Shown piece by piece: positions 63,181 to 64,000 of a stretch of 64,000 nucleotides of DNA (its first letter is position 1; each line of letters begins with the position of its first letter). Source of the DNA: Tubiluchus corallicola (lineage: Eukaryota; Priapulida; Priapulimorpha; Priapulimorphida; Tubiluchidae); contig JAQGDQ010000110.1 in NCBI GenBank assembly GCA_030141605.1, positions 377,768 through 441,767 of the forward strand. Direction: 5' to 3'. Made by a program: the position numbers and the translations under genes. The notes under the pieces were generated by a model. The model was not told the DNA's origin and ran no database searches. It saw only the letters and a list, made by a program, of their open reading frames with translations.

Positions 63181-64000
63181 ATGCTTTAAGTGCCTGCAAT
63201 AAAAAAATGAACAAGAAATTATTGTTATTCACTTATTCACTGTATTATTACAATACTAATGTGTACTTGGCTGCTTCTGCTTAGTTGTTTTAGTCTTCTT
63301 CAACAGATGTCGCCAGCTGGGCGATTTAGTTGATCGGCAGCTATTTGAGAATAAAATTTAGCGTCGGTCTAGTTCGAGGCTTTCGTGTGATCGATCTATG
63401 ACAGTAATAAAATGACGGAAAGCGTTTTATGCGCTAATAATCTAATAACAGAAGTTTATTGCAGAGACGATGAGGCAGCAGTAAAGCTTAATTAGTATGT
63501 TTGCTCGTTAAAACATCAAGCGGAAGCTTGTTGAGTTTTTTCATGAAATCTTTTTAAAGCTTCGGTGTTTTATGGCCTCAATAAATAGACAAGTGAGGCA
63601 GGTTTCCCAAGTTCTGGCACAAACACCGTAATTATAATTATAGAGATGTCCATGTCTCTATGATATTTATGTCTAATACAGCAAGCAGCATAGCTTAGCG
63701 TTCCGTTAAGTTTCACGCCACTGTTTAATTGATTAAACCTTTTGTTGAAGTCATTTCGTCAGTTTAATCATGTCTAAAAATGATAGACAATATTATTAAT
63801 AGCCGAATAGCAGCTTTTGTGCATTTACTGCTAAAATTTCTATATATATGCCACTGTTGATTGATAGTTTAGTTACAAATGACCACTTGACTACCACGTT
63901 CTTGGGACACTTTATGGTTATCACAATGATAAAATAAAAGCATGGAGATTTTGGCACATTGCAAAGCATTTATTGAATAGGTGTTCGCTGACTTTTGGTT

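Larger units (their letters stand above)
47393..64000. other. 16.6 kb without a recognised gene
   Basis: AT-rich sequence with only short, unremarkable open frames on both strands. Noted inside: a CLEAR-type GTCACGTGAC (50948-50957), a tRNA-like SINE piece, TC/ACGC and GAT microsatellites, an NRF1-like palindrome, two weak candidate exons and a palindromic element. It may hold introns of a gene outside the window. Confidence 0.5.

Overview
The window is nuclear DNA of an animal. It is AT-rich, with compact coding exons (about 90-880 bases), GT-AG introns, long introns and intergenic spaces, and many microsatellites, minisatellites and transposon remnants. The gene content (POMK, PI4KB, a stathmin-domain gene with an MGCG start, a PAN plus C-type lectin protein, a GT31 galactosyltransferase and a Moody/Tre1/melatonin-type GPCR) together with a probable 5S-derived SINE fits a lophotrochozoan, most likely a mollusc. 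That assignment is inference; no species can be named from the sequence.

Six protein-coding genes were assembled exon by exon by matching splice sites, codon phase and conserved protein sequence. (1) Plus strand, about 617-4973: POMK, protein O-mannose kinase, three exons; the true N-terminus is unresolved. (2) Minus strand, 24024-6763: a complete PI4KB (phosphatidylinositol 4-kinase beta), 15 coding exons, 854 residues. (3) Minus, 29338-27969: a two-exon secreted PAN/apple plus C-type lectin protein. (4) Minus, 31858-30743: a single-exon rhodopsin-family GPCR. (5) Minus, 35031-33041: a two-exon type II GT31 beta-1,3-galactosyltransferase. (6) Minus, 47392-43348: a five-exon stathmin-domain gene resembling vertebrate STMND1. 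From 47.4 to 64 kb no gene could be recognised; two weak candidate exons, a tRNA-like SINE piece and a palindromic element are noted there.

The genes do not form an operon or a shared pathway. POMK and the galactosyltransferase both belong to the secretory route, and PI4KB makes the Golgi PI4P on which that route depends, but this is ordinary cell biology and not evidence of co-regulation.

The most unusual structure lies inside PI4KB. A minisatellite of about 30 units of 35-37 bp (9161-10275) directly abuts exon 12, and its unit is a copy of the exon 12/intron 12 junction, so the start of the intron is lined with decoy 5' splice sites. Other points: a 361-bp hAT MITE with a perfect 8-bp target duplication just downstream of POMK that carries the nearest poly(A) signals; two intronic MITEs in PI4KB; a 36-bp minisatellite that keeps reading frames open on both strands; a duplicated perfect CLEAR-box (GTCACGTGAC); an 820-bp pentanucleotide tract whose blocks differ only by transitions; a lectin domain that has lost both cysteines of one canonical disulfide; and a frame-disrupting candidate cassette exon in the stathmin-domain gene.
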